Made by a program: the position numbers and the translations under genes. Shown here one piece after another: positions 43,820-51,826 of a stretch of DNA of 64,000 nucleotides (positions within the stretch are counted from its first letter, which is position 1; the number at the start of each line of letters is the position of its first letter). The DNA is from Streptomyces sp. Tue 6430 (lineage in GTDB: Bacteria; Actinomycetota; Actinomycetes; Streptomycetales; Streptomycetaceae). The stretch spans positions 4,774,001 to 4,838,000 of the forward strand of contig JAKGSH010000010.1 of NCBI GenBank assembly GCA_021568835.1, in the 5' to 3' direction. The notes below the pieces were generated by a model that saw nothing but the letters and a program-made list of their open reading frames with translations, had not been told where the DNA came from and made no database searches.

Positions 43820-44209
43820 GCCCGCCGCCGCACGGCGGCCGGGCCTTCTCCCCGGGCAGGCCACCGCCGGGGAGAGGCGGGACGGGGCGGTACCGCGGCG
43901 CACAACGGCCACGGGCGGGCGGAGGCGAGGCCGGCGCCGAGAGGCGGCCGGAGGCGGGTCCGTGTCGGGGCGGTGCCCGTGCGAAGGGCTCAGGTGCAGC
44001 CGGGGGAGGGGGCGGCCCCGGCCCGGCCCGGCCCAGCCCGGCTCAGCCCGGCGCGGCCCGGCTCGGTCAGGCCCTGGCCCCGGTCCCGGCCCGGTCCGAT
44101 CCAGGTCCGGCCCCAGCCCGGCCTGGTCAGGCCCCGGCCCCGGCCCGGTCCGGCGTGGTCCGGCCCGGACCGGGTGGCGTTCAGCCCGGGGCGGGTTGTC
44201 CGGTGCTCC
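43820..44209. repeat. Gene-free stretch with degenerate CCCGGC-type repeats
   Basis: No credible gene is seen in these 390 bases. From about 44010 to 44190 the sequence is built of short variants of CGGCCCGGCCCAGC and CCCCGGCCCGGTC, often 10-14 bases apart. Open frames here are by-products of the skewed composition. It separates the sortase cassette from a convergent permease gene, and no clean terminator stem was found. Confidence 0.6.
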
Positions 44210-45505
44210 TCATCGGGTGAGTGCCAGTGCCCCCACCGACGCCGTCACCGCCGCCACCGAGAGGACCGCGCCCGTTCCCGTCAGGCGGCCCAGGGGCACC
44301 CGCACGCCGTACGCGTGGCAGCGTTCGTACCAGAGCAGGGTCGCCAGGGAGGCCCACGGGGTGATCAGCGGGCCGGCGTTGGTGCCGACCAGCAGGGCCA
44401 GCAGCTGGTCGTGGTTGGCCAGGGGGACGGCCGCCTCGCCCGCCAGGTAGACGGGGAGGTTGTTGAGGGCGTTGGACAGGCCCGCGCCGACCGCCGCCGC
44501 GCGGAACATGCCCACCAGGCCGTCGTCGTCACCGATCGCGGAGGCCAGCAGGGCGTGCAGGCCGTTGGCGTTCACGGTCTCCACCACCAGGAACATGCCG
44601 GGGACCATCACCAGCAGCCGCCACGGGATCAGGGAGAGCCGCAACGCGGCGCGGTCGCGCACCGCGAAGGCCGCCACGACGACCACGGCGGCCGTCGCCG
44701 AGGCCGGCCACAGCTCCACGTCCGCGACCAGGATCGCCAGCAGGAACCCGCCGCAGGCCAGCGCGCAGACGCGGAACAGCACCGGGTCGGCGGGCCGGTG
44801 CGGACCGGGCGGCGCATAACGGTCCGGCGAGCGGTCCGCGCCCCGCGCGTCCGGACCGGCCCCGGACCGTACGTCCGCCGCGAGCGCCGCGCCCGGGCCG
44901 GTGCCGGGGACCGTCCCGCCGGGCCCCGGCGCGCCCCGCCGTCCTCGCCGCCAGTAGAACCCCCACAGGCAGGCCGCCGTCACCGCGATCGCCGCGAGCT
45001 GCGGGGCCCACATGCGGCCCGCCAGCCCCGGCGGGGACAGCGCGACCCGGTCCGCCGCCAGCAGGTTCGTCAGGTTGGAGACGGGCAGCAGCAGGCTCGC
45101 CGTGTTGGCGAGCCAGACCGTGGTCATCGCCAGGGGGAGGGGCGCGATCCCGACGCGGGCGGCCATCGCCAGCATCACCGGCGTGAGGAGGACCGCCGTG
45201 GTGTCGAGGTTCAGGGCGATGGTGGTGACGGACGCGAACGCCACGCAGAGCGCGAAGAGGAGCGGGTACCGGCCCCGGCCGGCGCGGGCGATCCGGGCCG
45301 CGACCACGTCGAAGACCTCGGCACGGCTGGTCAGCTCGGCGAGCACGATCACCGTGCCGAGGAACGCCACCAGCGGGGCGACACGGATCGTCGCGTCCGC
45401 GGCCGAACCGGTGGGGAGCAGCCCGGTGACCACGCAGACCAGTCCGGTCGCCAGGAGGCCGATCGCCACCCGGTCCAGTACATGAAGACGTCGCAAGCCG
45501 AACAC
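44210..45505 (-). CDS. SLC13/ArsB-type membrane permease
   Basis: A 431-residue integral membrane protein from GTG 45505 (VFGLRRLHVLDRVAIGLLAT). About 10-11 hydrophobic segments are visible, in two halves divided by a charged Gly/Pro/Arg loop (about residues 195-245). Conserved ion-transporter motifs are ALNLDTTAVLLTPVMLAMA and SNALNNLPVYLAGEA, typical of the ArsB/CitT/SLC13 group. The substrate could be arsenite, a dicarboxylate or another anion. No arsenic genes (arsR, arsC) are nearby, so arsenite efflux is not favoured. Confidence 0.88.
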   Translation of the reverse strand: MFGLRRLHVLDRVAIGLLATGLVCVVTGLLPTGSAADATIRVAPLVAFLGTVIVLAELTSRAEVFDVVAARIARAGRGRYPLLFALCVAFASVTTIALNLDTTAVLLTPVMLAMAARVGIAPLPLAMTTVWLANTASLLLPVSNLTNLLAADRVALSPPGLAGRMWAPQLAAIAVTAACLWGFYWRRGRRGAPGPGGTVPGTGPGAALAADVRSGAGPDARGADRSPDRYAPPGPHRPADPVLFRVCALACGGFLLAILVADVELWPASATAAVVVVAAFAVRDRAALRLSLIPWRLLVMVPGMFLVVETVNANGLHALLASAIGDDDGLVGMFRAAAVGAGLSNALNNLPVYLAGEAAVPLANHDQLLALLVGTNAGPLITPWASLATLLWYERCHAYGVRVPLGRLTGTGAVLSVAAVTASVGALALTR

Positions 45506-45611
45506 GCCCGAAAGGGTCGCACATCCGTGCCCCGCCGGTGCCGGAGGTGCCCGGCGGCGGACGGACCCGCGGCCTCGGGCGGCACGCAGGGGAGGAGCGT
45601 GCCGGGCGGGC

Positions 45612-46547
45612 TCAGTGGCCGTGCGAGGTCTCCTCGTGGGTGCCGGATCCGGTCTCGGCCGCCGGTGCGGCGCCCGCCCGTACCGTGAACGCCGCGGTGC
45701 GGACCGTCCCGTCGACCTTGAAGTCGAGGAACAGCCGGTAGGTGCCGGTGCTGGGCGCGGTGGCCGCGAACGACACCTCGGGCCCGGACGTCCCGTCGCC
45801 CTCGGCCTCCTCGTGCGGGTGGACGTGCAGGTAGGCCAGGTCGCCGGAGCGCAGGGCGACCAGGTGGCCGTAGGCGCCGAGGTAGGGCTCCAGGCCGGTG
45901 ACCGGCCGGCCGTCCCGGCGCACGGTGAAGGTCAGGTCGCTCTCGCCGCCCGCGGCGAGCGTGCCCTCCAGGGCGACGGTGTAGCCGTCGACGGTGGTGG
46001 TCGCCGCGGGCGCGGGCGCCGGGCTCGCCCGGTACGGCCCGGTGACCGACAGGTCGGAGCCGAGGGTGAGGCCCTCGCTCCCGGCGGCCGGCACGAAGTC
46101 CGCGAAGACGCGGTAGCCGCCCGCGGCGGGCAGGTCCACCGGCGTGCTCCAGGTGCCGTCGGCGGCCCGGACGGGATGCAGGTGGCGGTACGTCGTCAGC
46201 TCGCGTGAGGCGACGATCAGGTGCAACTGCTTGCCGTGCGCGGTCTCGTAGCGGGTGACGGGGTCGCCGTCGGCGTCCCGGACGACGAAGCGCAGGCTGC
46301 TCCTCCCCGCCGGCACGGCGGTGGTCTCCAGGTCCAGGGAGTAGCCGTCCTGGGAGACCTGGAGGCCGGCCGGGAGGAGGTCCCCGGGCGGGGTCTTCGC
46401 TGCCGGCTCCGAGCTGTGGCTCTCGGTGTGTCCGGCGGTCGTCGTCCGCGGGTCGGCCGGGCCGAGCGCCGCGCCGACCCCGTAGGCGGTGCCGAAGGCC
46501 GCGGCCAGCGCCGCCGTGAACGCGCCGATCTTCTGCAGGGGGTTCAT
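45612..46547 (-). CDS. Secreted His-rich protein, probably copper-related
   Basis: A 311-residue exported protein starting at ATG 46547 (MNPLQKIGAFTAALAAAFGT), which has GGGAG upstream; the longer frame to 46604 is not favoured. After the membrane anchor or signal come two beta-rich domains with His clusters: HLHPVRA and HVHPHEEAEG, and a C-terminus ending HEETSHGH. The family is often annotated as heavy-metal-associated. Two CsoR-like palindromes upstream (46584-46632) suggest copper control. A role in binding or moving copper outside the membrane is inferred. Confidence 0.82.
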   Translation of the reverse strand: MNPLQKIGAFTAALAAAFGTAYGVGAALGPADPRTTTAGHTESHSSEPAAKTPPGDLLPAGLQVSQDGYSLDLETTAVPAGRSSLRFVVRDADGDPVTRYETAHGKQLHLIVASRELTTYRHLHPVRAADGTWSTPVDLPAAGGYRVFADFVPAAGSEGLTLGSDLSVTGPYRASPAPAPAATTTVDGYTVALEGTLAAGGESDLTFTVRRDGRPVTGLEPYLGAYGHLVALRSGDLAYLHVHPHEEAEGDGTSGPEVSFAATAPSTGTYRLFLDFKVDGTVRTAAFTVRAGAAPAAETGSGTHEETSHGH

Positions 46548-46583
46548 ACCGGGCTCCCGACTCGTCTCTCTTCGCCTGCCTGG

Positions 46584-46632
46584 ATACCCGTAGGGGGTAT
46601 TCATGACGGCAGCTTATACCCCCCGTGGGTAT
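46584..46632. promoter_or_regulatory. Two 17-bp CsoR-like operators
   Basis: ATACCCGTAGGGGGTAT (46584-46600) and ATACCCCCCGTGGGTAT (46616-46632) are two closely related pseudo-palindromes, 15 bases apart, with G/C tracts framed by ATAC/GTAT. This is the architecture bound by the copper sensor CsoR and its relatives. They lie 37 bases upstream of the His-rich secreted protein gene on the minus strand and 84 bases from the divergent plus-strand gene. No csoR gene is in the window. Confidence 0.65.
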
Positions 46633-46679
46633 GGAAGGAAGGCGGGTCGGTGCGGCGGTGTGGCGAATGCCGACGTTTT

Positions 46680-46709
46680 TTGAACATGTTCAACTCATCG
46701 GCGTACGCT
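46680..46709 (+). promoter_or_regulatory. Leaderless promoter overlapped by a 12-bp palindrome
   Basis: TTGAAC (46680-46685), an 18-base spacer and TACGCT (46704-46709) form a promoter whose start would fall at the ATG at 46716. TGAACATGTTCA (46681-46692) is a perfect palindrome covering the -35 box, an obvious repressor site. The repressor is not identifiable from the window. Confidence 0.65.
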
Positions 46710-46715
46710 GCCCGC

Positions 46716-47240
46716 ATGAGCGACAGAGCCGCCCTTCTCCGGGGCATCCGAGTCTGGCTTGTCATCTTCGTCGTCTGCCTGGTGCTCAGCGGCGCCACGG
46801 CCTTCCCCCTCGTGCACGAACTGCGCTGGACCGAGGACCTGTTGCGGGCCCTGTCCGTGCCGGAGCACCTCCCCGCCCTCATGGACTGGATCGTGCGGGT
46901 GCGGCAGGGGCTCGACGTGGTCGACGCCGAGTACCCCTTCGTGCTCTACGGCACCGACTGGCTGGCCTTCGCGCACCTCGTCATCGCGGTCGCTTTCTAC
47001 GGCCCCTACCGGGACCCGGTCCGCAACGTCTGGGTCGTCGAGTTCGCGATGATCGCCTGCGCCGGGATCATTCCGCTGGCCCTGATCTGCGGGCCGATCC
47101 GCGGCATCCCCCTGTGGTGGAGCGTGCTGGACATGTCGTTCGGCGTCTTCGGCGTGATCCCCCTGTACGTCGTGCGGCGGAAGATCAAGCGACTGGAGGC
47201 GCTCACCGCCCCCGGCACCCGGGCTCCGGCGACTACCTGA
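46716..47240 (+). CDS. Four-helix integral membrane protein
   Basis: A 174-residue membrane protein from ATG 46716 (MSDRAALLRGIRVWLVIFVV), probably translated from a leaderless mRNA. Four hydrophobic segments are visible (about 10-32, 80-98, 105-125 and 130-150), and the C-terminus is basic. An acidic, aromatic-rich loop LVHELRWTEDLLRALSVPEH lies between helices 1 and 2. I do not recognise the family with certainty; it resembles hypothetical membrane proteins under local repressor control in Actinobacteria. Its 3' end overlaps the convergent hydrolase gene by 8 bases. Confidence 0.8.
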   Translation: MSDRAALLRGIRVWLVIFVVCLVLSGATAFPLVHELRWTEDLLRALSVPEHLPALMDWIVRVRQGLDVVDAEYPFVLYGTDWLAFAHLVIAVAFYGPYRDPVRNVWVVEFAMIACAGIIPLALICGPIRGIPLWWSVLDMSFGVFGVIPLYVVRRKIKRLEALTAPGTRAPATT

Positions 47241-48438
47241 GGGCGGCGAGGGCGATGCGCTCGGCCACCGGGTTCATCCCCTCGCCCTTCGCGTCCGTCG
47301 TGTTGACCGAGTAGACCAGGGTCCGGTCCAGGTCCCGGGTCCCGGCGACGATCGCGTTGTAGCCGTACCGGCCGCCCGTCTTGAGCCAGTAGATCCGGCC
47401 GCCGTTCTCGAACCGCTGGAGCCCGGCGCTGTAGGTGGCCCCCTCGATGCGCGCCGGCAGCGTGAACATCTCGCGCAGTTGGGGCCGGGGCACGATCCGT
47501 CCCCCGAACAGGGAGGTGAGCAGGCGCTCCAGGTCGGCGGTCGTGGAGATCATGTCCCCGGCCGCGAACCGGTCCGCCTGGTTCCACTCGGTGACGTCGA
47601 CGAGGTCGGTCGTCCCGTCGGCCTTCCTGACGGCCTGATAGCCGTGGTTGTGCGGGCCGGCGATGCGCGGGTCGGTGCCGGGGAAGTACGTGTCGCGCAT
47701 CTCGGCGGGCGCCAGCACCAGTGCGGTGGCCGCGGAGGCGTACGGCCGCCCGGTCACCTTCTCGATCAGCAGGCCGAGGATCGTGTAGTTGATGTTGAGG
47801 TAGTGCTGCTTCCGGCCGGGCCGGAACTCCGGTCCCTTCGCCGCCGCCGACGCCACGACCGCCTGCGGGGTGAGCGTGTCGAAGCGGTGGGCGTACAGCT
47901 CGGCGAAGGTGTCGCCGAGACCGTCGCCGGCCGGGATGCCGCTGGTGTGGTTCAGCAACTGCCGTACGGTGACCGGCCGGAAGTCCCTGCCGAGGAGGCC
48001 GGGCAGATAGTGCTGGACGGGCCGGTTCAGGTCGATCTCACCGCGCGCCGCGAGCTTCAGCACGGCCGCCGCGGTCACCACCTTCGTCACCGAGCCGGCC
48101 CGGAAACGGGCGTGCGGGTCGGCGGGACGGCCGCTCGCCAGGTCGTGCACGCCGGCGCTGCCCCGCCAGGCACCGTCGGTGCCGCCGACCCGGACCAGGG
48201 CCGCCGTCGCGTCCGCGTCCGGCAGCCCGGCGACCGCCTCGCGCAGGGCCCGCGCGTCGGGGCCGTCGGGATGCGGCTCGGTCGGGGCGGGCGAGGCCGG
48301 AGCGGGCGAGGCGAAGGCGGGGACCGCCAGGGGGCCCGCCCCGAGGGCGAGCACCAGGGAGGCGGCGAGGGCGACGGTACGGCGGCGAGCGCGCATGCGG
48401 GAAGGCTCCTCGGGGATCGGCGTCGGATGCGTGCTCAT
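47233..48438 (-). CDS. Secreted serine hydrolase, D-alanyl-D-alanine carboxypeptidase R61 type
   Basis: Exported beta-lactamase-superfamily enzyme of 401 residues. The start is ATG 48438 (MSTHPTPIPEEPSRMRARRR, with GGAAGGA upstream), or ATG 48396 directly at the signal peptide. Active-site motifs are SVTK (Ser116-Lys119), YLN (Tyr213-Asn215) and KTGG near residue 355. The blocks LNHTSGIPAG and ILGLLIEKVTGRPY match the Streptomyces R61 DD-peptidase. It probably trims peptidoglycan stem peptides or hydrolyses a related amide or ester. R61 has HTG in place of KTG, so specificity may differ. Confidence 0.9.
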   Translation of the reverse strand: MSTHPTPIPEEPSRMRARRRTVALAASLVLALGAGPLAVPAFASPAPASPAPTEPHPDGPDARALREAVAGLPDADATAALVRVGGTDGAWRGSAGVHDLASGRPADPHARFRAGSVTKVVTAAAVLKLAARGEIDLNRPVQHYLPGLLGRDFRPVTVRQLLNHTSGIPAGDGLGDTFAELYAHRFDTLTPQAVVASAAAKGPEFRPGRKQHYLNINYTILGLLIEKVTGRPYASAATALVLAPAEMRDTYFPGTDPRIAGPHNHGYQAVRKADGTTDLVDVTEWNQADRFAAGDMISTTADLERLLTSLFGGRIVPRPQLREMFTLPARIEGATYSAGLQRFENGGRIYWLKTGGRYGYNAIVAGTRDLDRTLVYSVNTTDAKGEGMNPVAERIALAALR

Positions 48439-48551
48439 CCTGCGTCCTTCCGGCGGCGGCCGGATCGTCACCTGGGAGGGTGTCCGACCCCGGACTGTCC
48501 CGGAGCAAGTGGCCGATGTGACAGGGGTGTTGTCGGGGACCGCACCTAAGG

Positions 48552-48679
48552 GTTCCGGCAGTCGGCTCGCTCCCGCAGTCGGTCCGCCCGCTGTCGGCTG
48601 CGCCCGCAGTCGGCTCGCTCCTGAGGTCGGCCCGTTCCCGCAGTCGGTCCGCCCGCAGTCGGCACGTTCCCGCCGTCGG
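48552..48679. repeat. Degenerate ~14-16-bp repeats built on CAGTCGG
   Basis: The core CAGTCGG or a one-base variant (CTGTCGG, GAGGTCGG, CCGTCGG) recurs about nine times between 48552 and 48679, with CTCGCTCCCG or TCCGCCCG between copies. It lies between the hydrolase gene and the GDPD gene and ends at the GDPD stop. No gene is seen. Confidence 0.8.
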
Positions 48680-49366
48680 TCAGCCCTCGTCGCGGAGGGC
48701 GCGCAGGACGTCGATGCGGTTGGTGGTGATCGAGTCGACGCCGAGCCCGATGAGCCGGCGCATGGAGCGGCGGGTGTCCGGGGTCCACACGGACAGCAGC
48801 AGGCCGTCCCGGTGGATCCGGTCGACCAGATCGCGGTCGACGAGGGGGAAGCGGTAGTTGAGCCAGCGGGGCTCGACCGCCGCGAGCAGGGCGGGCCGCG
48901 GCGGTGCCAGGCTCGTGCAGGTCAGGGCGATCTCGGCGGACGGGTCGGCGGCCCGGACGGCGAGCATCGCCCCGGCACCGGCGCAGTAGTAGACGCGCTC
49001 CGCCGCCCCGGCCTCGCGGACGGCGTCCACCACCCGGCGCGCCGTCCGCACCTCCCGGGTGCCCGGCAGGTCGATCATCACCCGGCTGTCCCCGGTCGCC
49101 GCCAGCGCCTCCGCCAGCGTCGGCACCCCGCCCCCGGTCAGCCCGCGGACCTCGGCCGCCGACAGCGACCGCAGCGGCCGGTCCCGCTCCCACAGCCGCT
49201 TCAGCGTCTCGTCGTGCAGCAGCACGGGCACGCCGTCCCGGGTGAGCCGTACGTCGATCTCGACGGCGTCCGCGCCCCGGTCGAGCGCGGAACGCAGCGA
49301 GTCGAGGGTGTTCTCACGGACGCGGTAGGGGTCGCCGCGGTGGGCCACGGCAGTCACGGTCTGCAT
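48680..49366 (-). CDS. Glycerophosphodiester phosphodiesterase family protein
   Basis: A 228-residue cytosolic GDPD from ATG 49366 (MQTVTAVAHRGDPYRVREN). The conserved HRG, EIDVRLTRDGVPVLLHDETL metal and catalytic segment (Glu, Asp, His) and a C-terminal SVWTPDTRRSMRRLIGLGVD strand are all present. It cleaves glycerophosphodiesters to sn-glycerol 3-phosphate and an alcohol, or has a related lipid-head-group role. It has no signal peptide. It stands in the same direction as the deaminase gene, 38 bases downstream of it, and may be co-transcribed with it. Confidence 0.93.
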   Translation of the reverse strand: MQTVTAVAHRGDPYRVRENTLDSLRSALDRGADAVEIDVRLTRDGVPVLLHDETLKRLWERDRPLRSLSAAEVRGLTGGGVPTLAEALAATGDSRVMIDLPGTREVRTARRVVDAVREAGAAERVYYCAGAGAMLAVRAADPSAEIALTCTSLAPPRPALLAAVEPRWLNYRFPLVDRDLVDRIHRDGLLLSVWTPDTRRSMRRLIGLGVDSITTNRIDVLRALRDEG

Positions 49367-49404
49367 GGGCCCATTGTGGTGGGGGCCGGGGAGCGGGGCG
49401 GGCG

Positions 49405-50433
49405 TCAGGGTGCCAGCCACTCCGTGGTGTACCTGTCGATCTCGGCGGCGATCCGTGCCTTGCCCGGCCCGTCGAGGAAGGACGCCTCGACGGCGTTCTT
49501 CGCGAGGTCGGCCAGCCCGCGCTCGTCCAGGTCGAGGAGGCGGGCGGCGACCCCGTACTCGCTGTTCAGATCGGTGCCGAACATGGGCGGGTCGTCGGAG
49601 TTGATCGTCACCAGGACGCCCGCCGCGACGAAGTCCCGGAGCGGGTGCTCGTCGAGGGTGCGGACCGCGCGGGTGGCGATGTTGGACGTCGGGCACACCT
49701 CGAGCGCGACGCGGTGCTCGGCGAGGTGGGCGAGGAGCTTCTCGTCCCGCGCGGAACTGGTGCCGTGCCCGATGCGCTCGGCGCGCAGGTGGGTCAGGGC
49801 GTCCCACACCGTCTCCGGTCCGGTGGTCTCCCCGGCGTGCGGCACGGACCGCAGCCCGGCCGCGATCGCCCGGTCGAAGTAGGGCTTGAACTGCGGGCGC
49901 GGCACGCCGATCTCGGGTCCGCCGAGGCCGAAGGAGACCAGCCCCTCGGGGCGCAGCCGGTCGTCGGTGGCCAGTCGCGTCGTCTCCTCGGCAGACTCCA
50001 GGCCGGCCTCGCCGGGGATGTCGAAACACCAGCGCAGGATCGTGCCGAACTCCGCCTCGGCCGACTTGCGGGCGTCCTCGATCGCGTCCATGAAGGCACG
50101 CTCGTCGATGCCGCGGCGGGTGGAGGAGAAGGGGGTGATGGTCAGCTCGGCGTAGCGGACCTGCTGGCGGGCCAGGTCGCGGGCCACCTCGTACGTCAGC
50201 AGCCGGACGTCCTCCGGGGTGCGGATCAGGTCCACGACCGAGAGGTAGACGTCGATGAAGTGCGCGAAGTCGGTGAACGTGAAGTAGTCGGCCAGCGCCT
50301 CCGGGTCGGTGGGGACCTTGGAGTCGGGGTGGCGGGCGGCGAGTTCGGAGACGATCCGCGGGGAGGCCGATCCGACGTGGTGGACGTGCAGTTCGGCCTT
50401 GGGCAGGCCGGCGACGAAGGCGTTCAGGGTCAA
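49405..50433 (-). CDS. Adenosine deaminase family enzyme, probably 6-aminodeoxyfutalosine deaminase
   Basis: Zinc-dependent deaminase of 342 residues. TTG 50433 (LTLNAFVAGLPKAELHVH) has a good GGGGAGGA site; the frame can start at ATG 50514, but a -10-like TACGAT lies right there, which would leave that ATG outside the mRNA. Zinc and catalytic motifs are HVHHVGSAS, HAGETTG, IGHGTSS and NSDDPPMFG. The HVHH variant in place of HLHLDG recalls the Actinobacterial aminodeoxyfutalosine deaminases of the futalosine menaquinone pathway used by Streptomyces (from memory, SCO5662/SAV2595). Plain adenosine deamination is the alternative. Confidence 0.85.
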   Translation of the reverse strand: MTLNAFVAGLPKAELHVHHVGSASPRIVSELAARHPDSKVPTDPEALADYFTFTDFAHFIDVYLSVVDLIRTPEDVRLLTYEVARDLARQQVRYAELTITPFSSTRRGIDERAFMDAIEDARKSAEAEFGTILRWCFDIPGEAGLESAEETTRLATDDRLRPEGLVSFGLGGPEIGVPRPQFKPYFDRAIAAGLRSVPHAGETTGPETVWDALTHLRAERIGHGTSSARDEKLLAHLAEHRVALEVCPTSNIATRAVRTLDEHPLRDFVAAGVLVTINSDDPPMFGTDLNSEYGVAARLLDLDERGLADLAKNAVEASFLDGPGKARIAAEIDRYTTEWLAP

Positions 50434-50593
50434 GGGGTCCTCCCCGGGACGGCACCCCGGGCCACGTGGGCCGGCGGGGTGCGGGTGATCGGCTGATCGG
50501 TGGGACGGCATCATCGTAGGCGGACGGGCCCAGGAGGAACGAGGGCGCCTGCGGACGAGGCCGGGCCACCGGTCCGGGCGGCCCCGCGGCGTC

Positions 50594-50661
50594 GGGCCCC
50601 GTGCGGTGCCGGGCCCCGTGCGGTGCCGGGCCCCGTGCGGTGCCGGGCCCCGTGCGGTGTC
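50594..50661. repeat. Four tandem copies of a 17-bp unit
   Basis: GGGCCCCGTGCGGTGCC is repeated at 50594, 50611, 50628 and 50645 (the last with one change), in the 510-base gene-free gap between the deaminase and the DUF4190 gene. GGGCCC in each copy is palindromic. Confidence 0.95.
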
Positions 50662-50820
50662 GGGACCTGCCCTGTCGGTTCTGTGCCGTCAGGTGCTGCG
50701 GCTCCAGGCCTTGTGGTCCCAGACCCTGGGCCGTCGGCGCCCAGGTCGTCGGGATGACCCCGCCTCGCGGCCTGTCCGCCCGCCCTGTTGTCCGCCCCGC
50801 CCCTCCCCGCCTCGCACCGC

Positions 50821-50877
50821 CCGCCCTGTCCGCCCCGCACCGCCCTGTCCGCCCCGCGCCGCCCTGTCCGCCCCGGG
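50821..50877. repeat. Three tandem copies of a 19-bp unit
   Basis: CCGCCCTGTCCGCCCCGCA recurs at 50821, 50840 and 50859 with single-base changes at the end. It lies 66 bases before the DUF4190 gene. A TAGCAT -10-like box at 50907-50912 follows. The 510-base gap therefore holds two unrelated tandem arrays and one probable promoter. Confidence 0.9.
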
Positions 50878-50943
50878 CCGGACGACGGGGTGCGCCGGAC
50901 AGGCCCTAGCATGGCGGGACGCATGACAGAGGGGGTCCCGCGC

Positions 50944-51805
50944 ATGTCCGACGACGCACCCGGTGGTCCGGCCGGCAACCCGTCCCACGACCCGTGGACC
51001 GCGCCGGGCTCCGTGCCCGAGGGGACGGAAGGGCCGCAGTACGCCCACGTACCCCTGGACAAGCCGGCCGCGCCGGCCGGGGGGAGTGCGTCCGGTGGCC
51101 CGGCCGCGCAGGCCACGACCGCGTCCGGCCCCGTCCCCACGGCCGACCCCTGGCCCGCTCCCGCCCCGGCCCCGGACCACGGCTCCGGCGTCACCATCGC
51201 CGCCGGTGAGGTGCCCGCACCGCAGGACCACGCGCCGCCCTCCGTCCACGACCAGCAGACGATGACCTCGCTGCCCGGCGTGACGCAGGCCCCCGCGGCC
51301 GGCACCGCACCGGGCGACGCCCCGTTCGCGTCCTTCCCGCCGCCCCGCCCCGGTACCGCGTCGCCCGGCGGTGCGGCCCCGGCCCCTTCGCCCCGCCCGC
51401 CGACGGCGCTGTCCCGCCCCCGCCGATATCCCCCGACGGTCCCGGACAGGTGCCGTACGGTTACCCGGCGGCTACGGCCACCCGGGCCCGCCCGGCTACG
51501 GCGCCACCCCGAGCCACGGCGGCGGTCCCGGCCCCTACGGGTGGCCCGGCATGCAGCCGGCCCCGAGCAACGGCATGGGGATCACGGCGATGGTCCTCGG
51601 CATCGTCGCCGCCGTGGGCTTCTGCCTCTGGCCGGTCGCGATCGTCGTGGGCGTCCTCGCCCTGATCTTCGGACTGATCGGCAGGAGCAAGGCCAACCGG
51701 GGCGAGGCCACGAACCCGGGCCAGGCCCTGGCCGGCATCATCTGCGGGGCCGCCGGGCTGGTCCTCGGCGTGGGCCTGGCCGTACTGATCATCGTGGCGC
51801 CGTAG
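50944..51805 (+). CDS. Pro-rich DUF4190 membrane protein (two frameshifts)
   Basis: ATG 50944 (MSDDAPGGPAGNPSHDPW) has GAGGGGG upstream. A long disordered Pro/Ala/Gly region of about 210 residues precedes two membrane helices (MGITAMVLGIVAAVGFCLWP and LAGIICGAAGLVLGVGLAVL) joined by GLIGRSKANRGE, the DUF4190 pattern. Bases are missing at the C4 run 51383-51386 (to read APAPFAPPADGAVPPPP) and at 51464-51466 (to read PYGYPGGYGHPGPPGYG). Repaired length is 287 residues. Such proteins are common in Streptomyces; no function is established. The end is convergent with the NADAR gene 21 bases away. Confidence 0.85.
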
Positions 51806-51826
51806 AGCCGGCCCGCACCGGCCCTC

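Noticed and set aside
44210..45505. Naming the permease an arsenite pump (ArsB)
   Set aside because: The fold is shared with dicarboxylate and other anion carriers and no ars genes are nearby.
43735..45688. Plus-strand frames across the low-complexity region and antisense to the permease
   Set aside because: They have Pro/Arg/Gly-only composition and no ribosome-binding sites; the minus-strand permease has real membrane helices.
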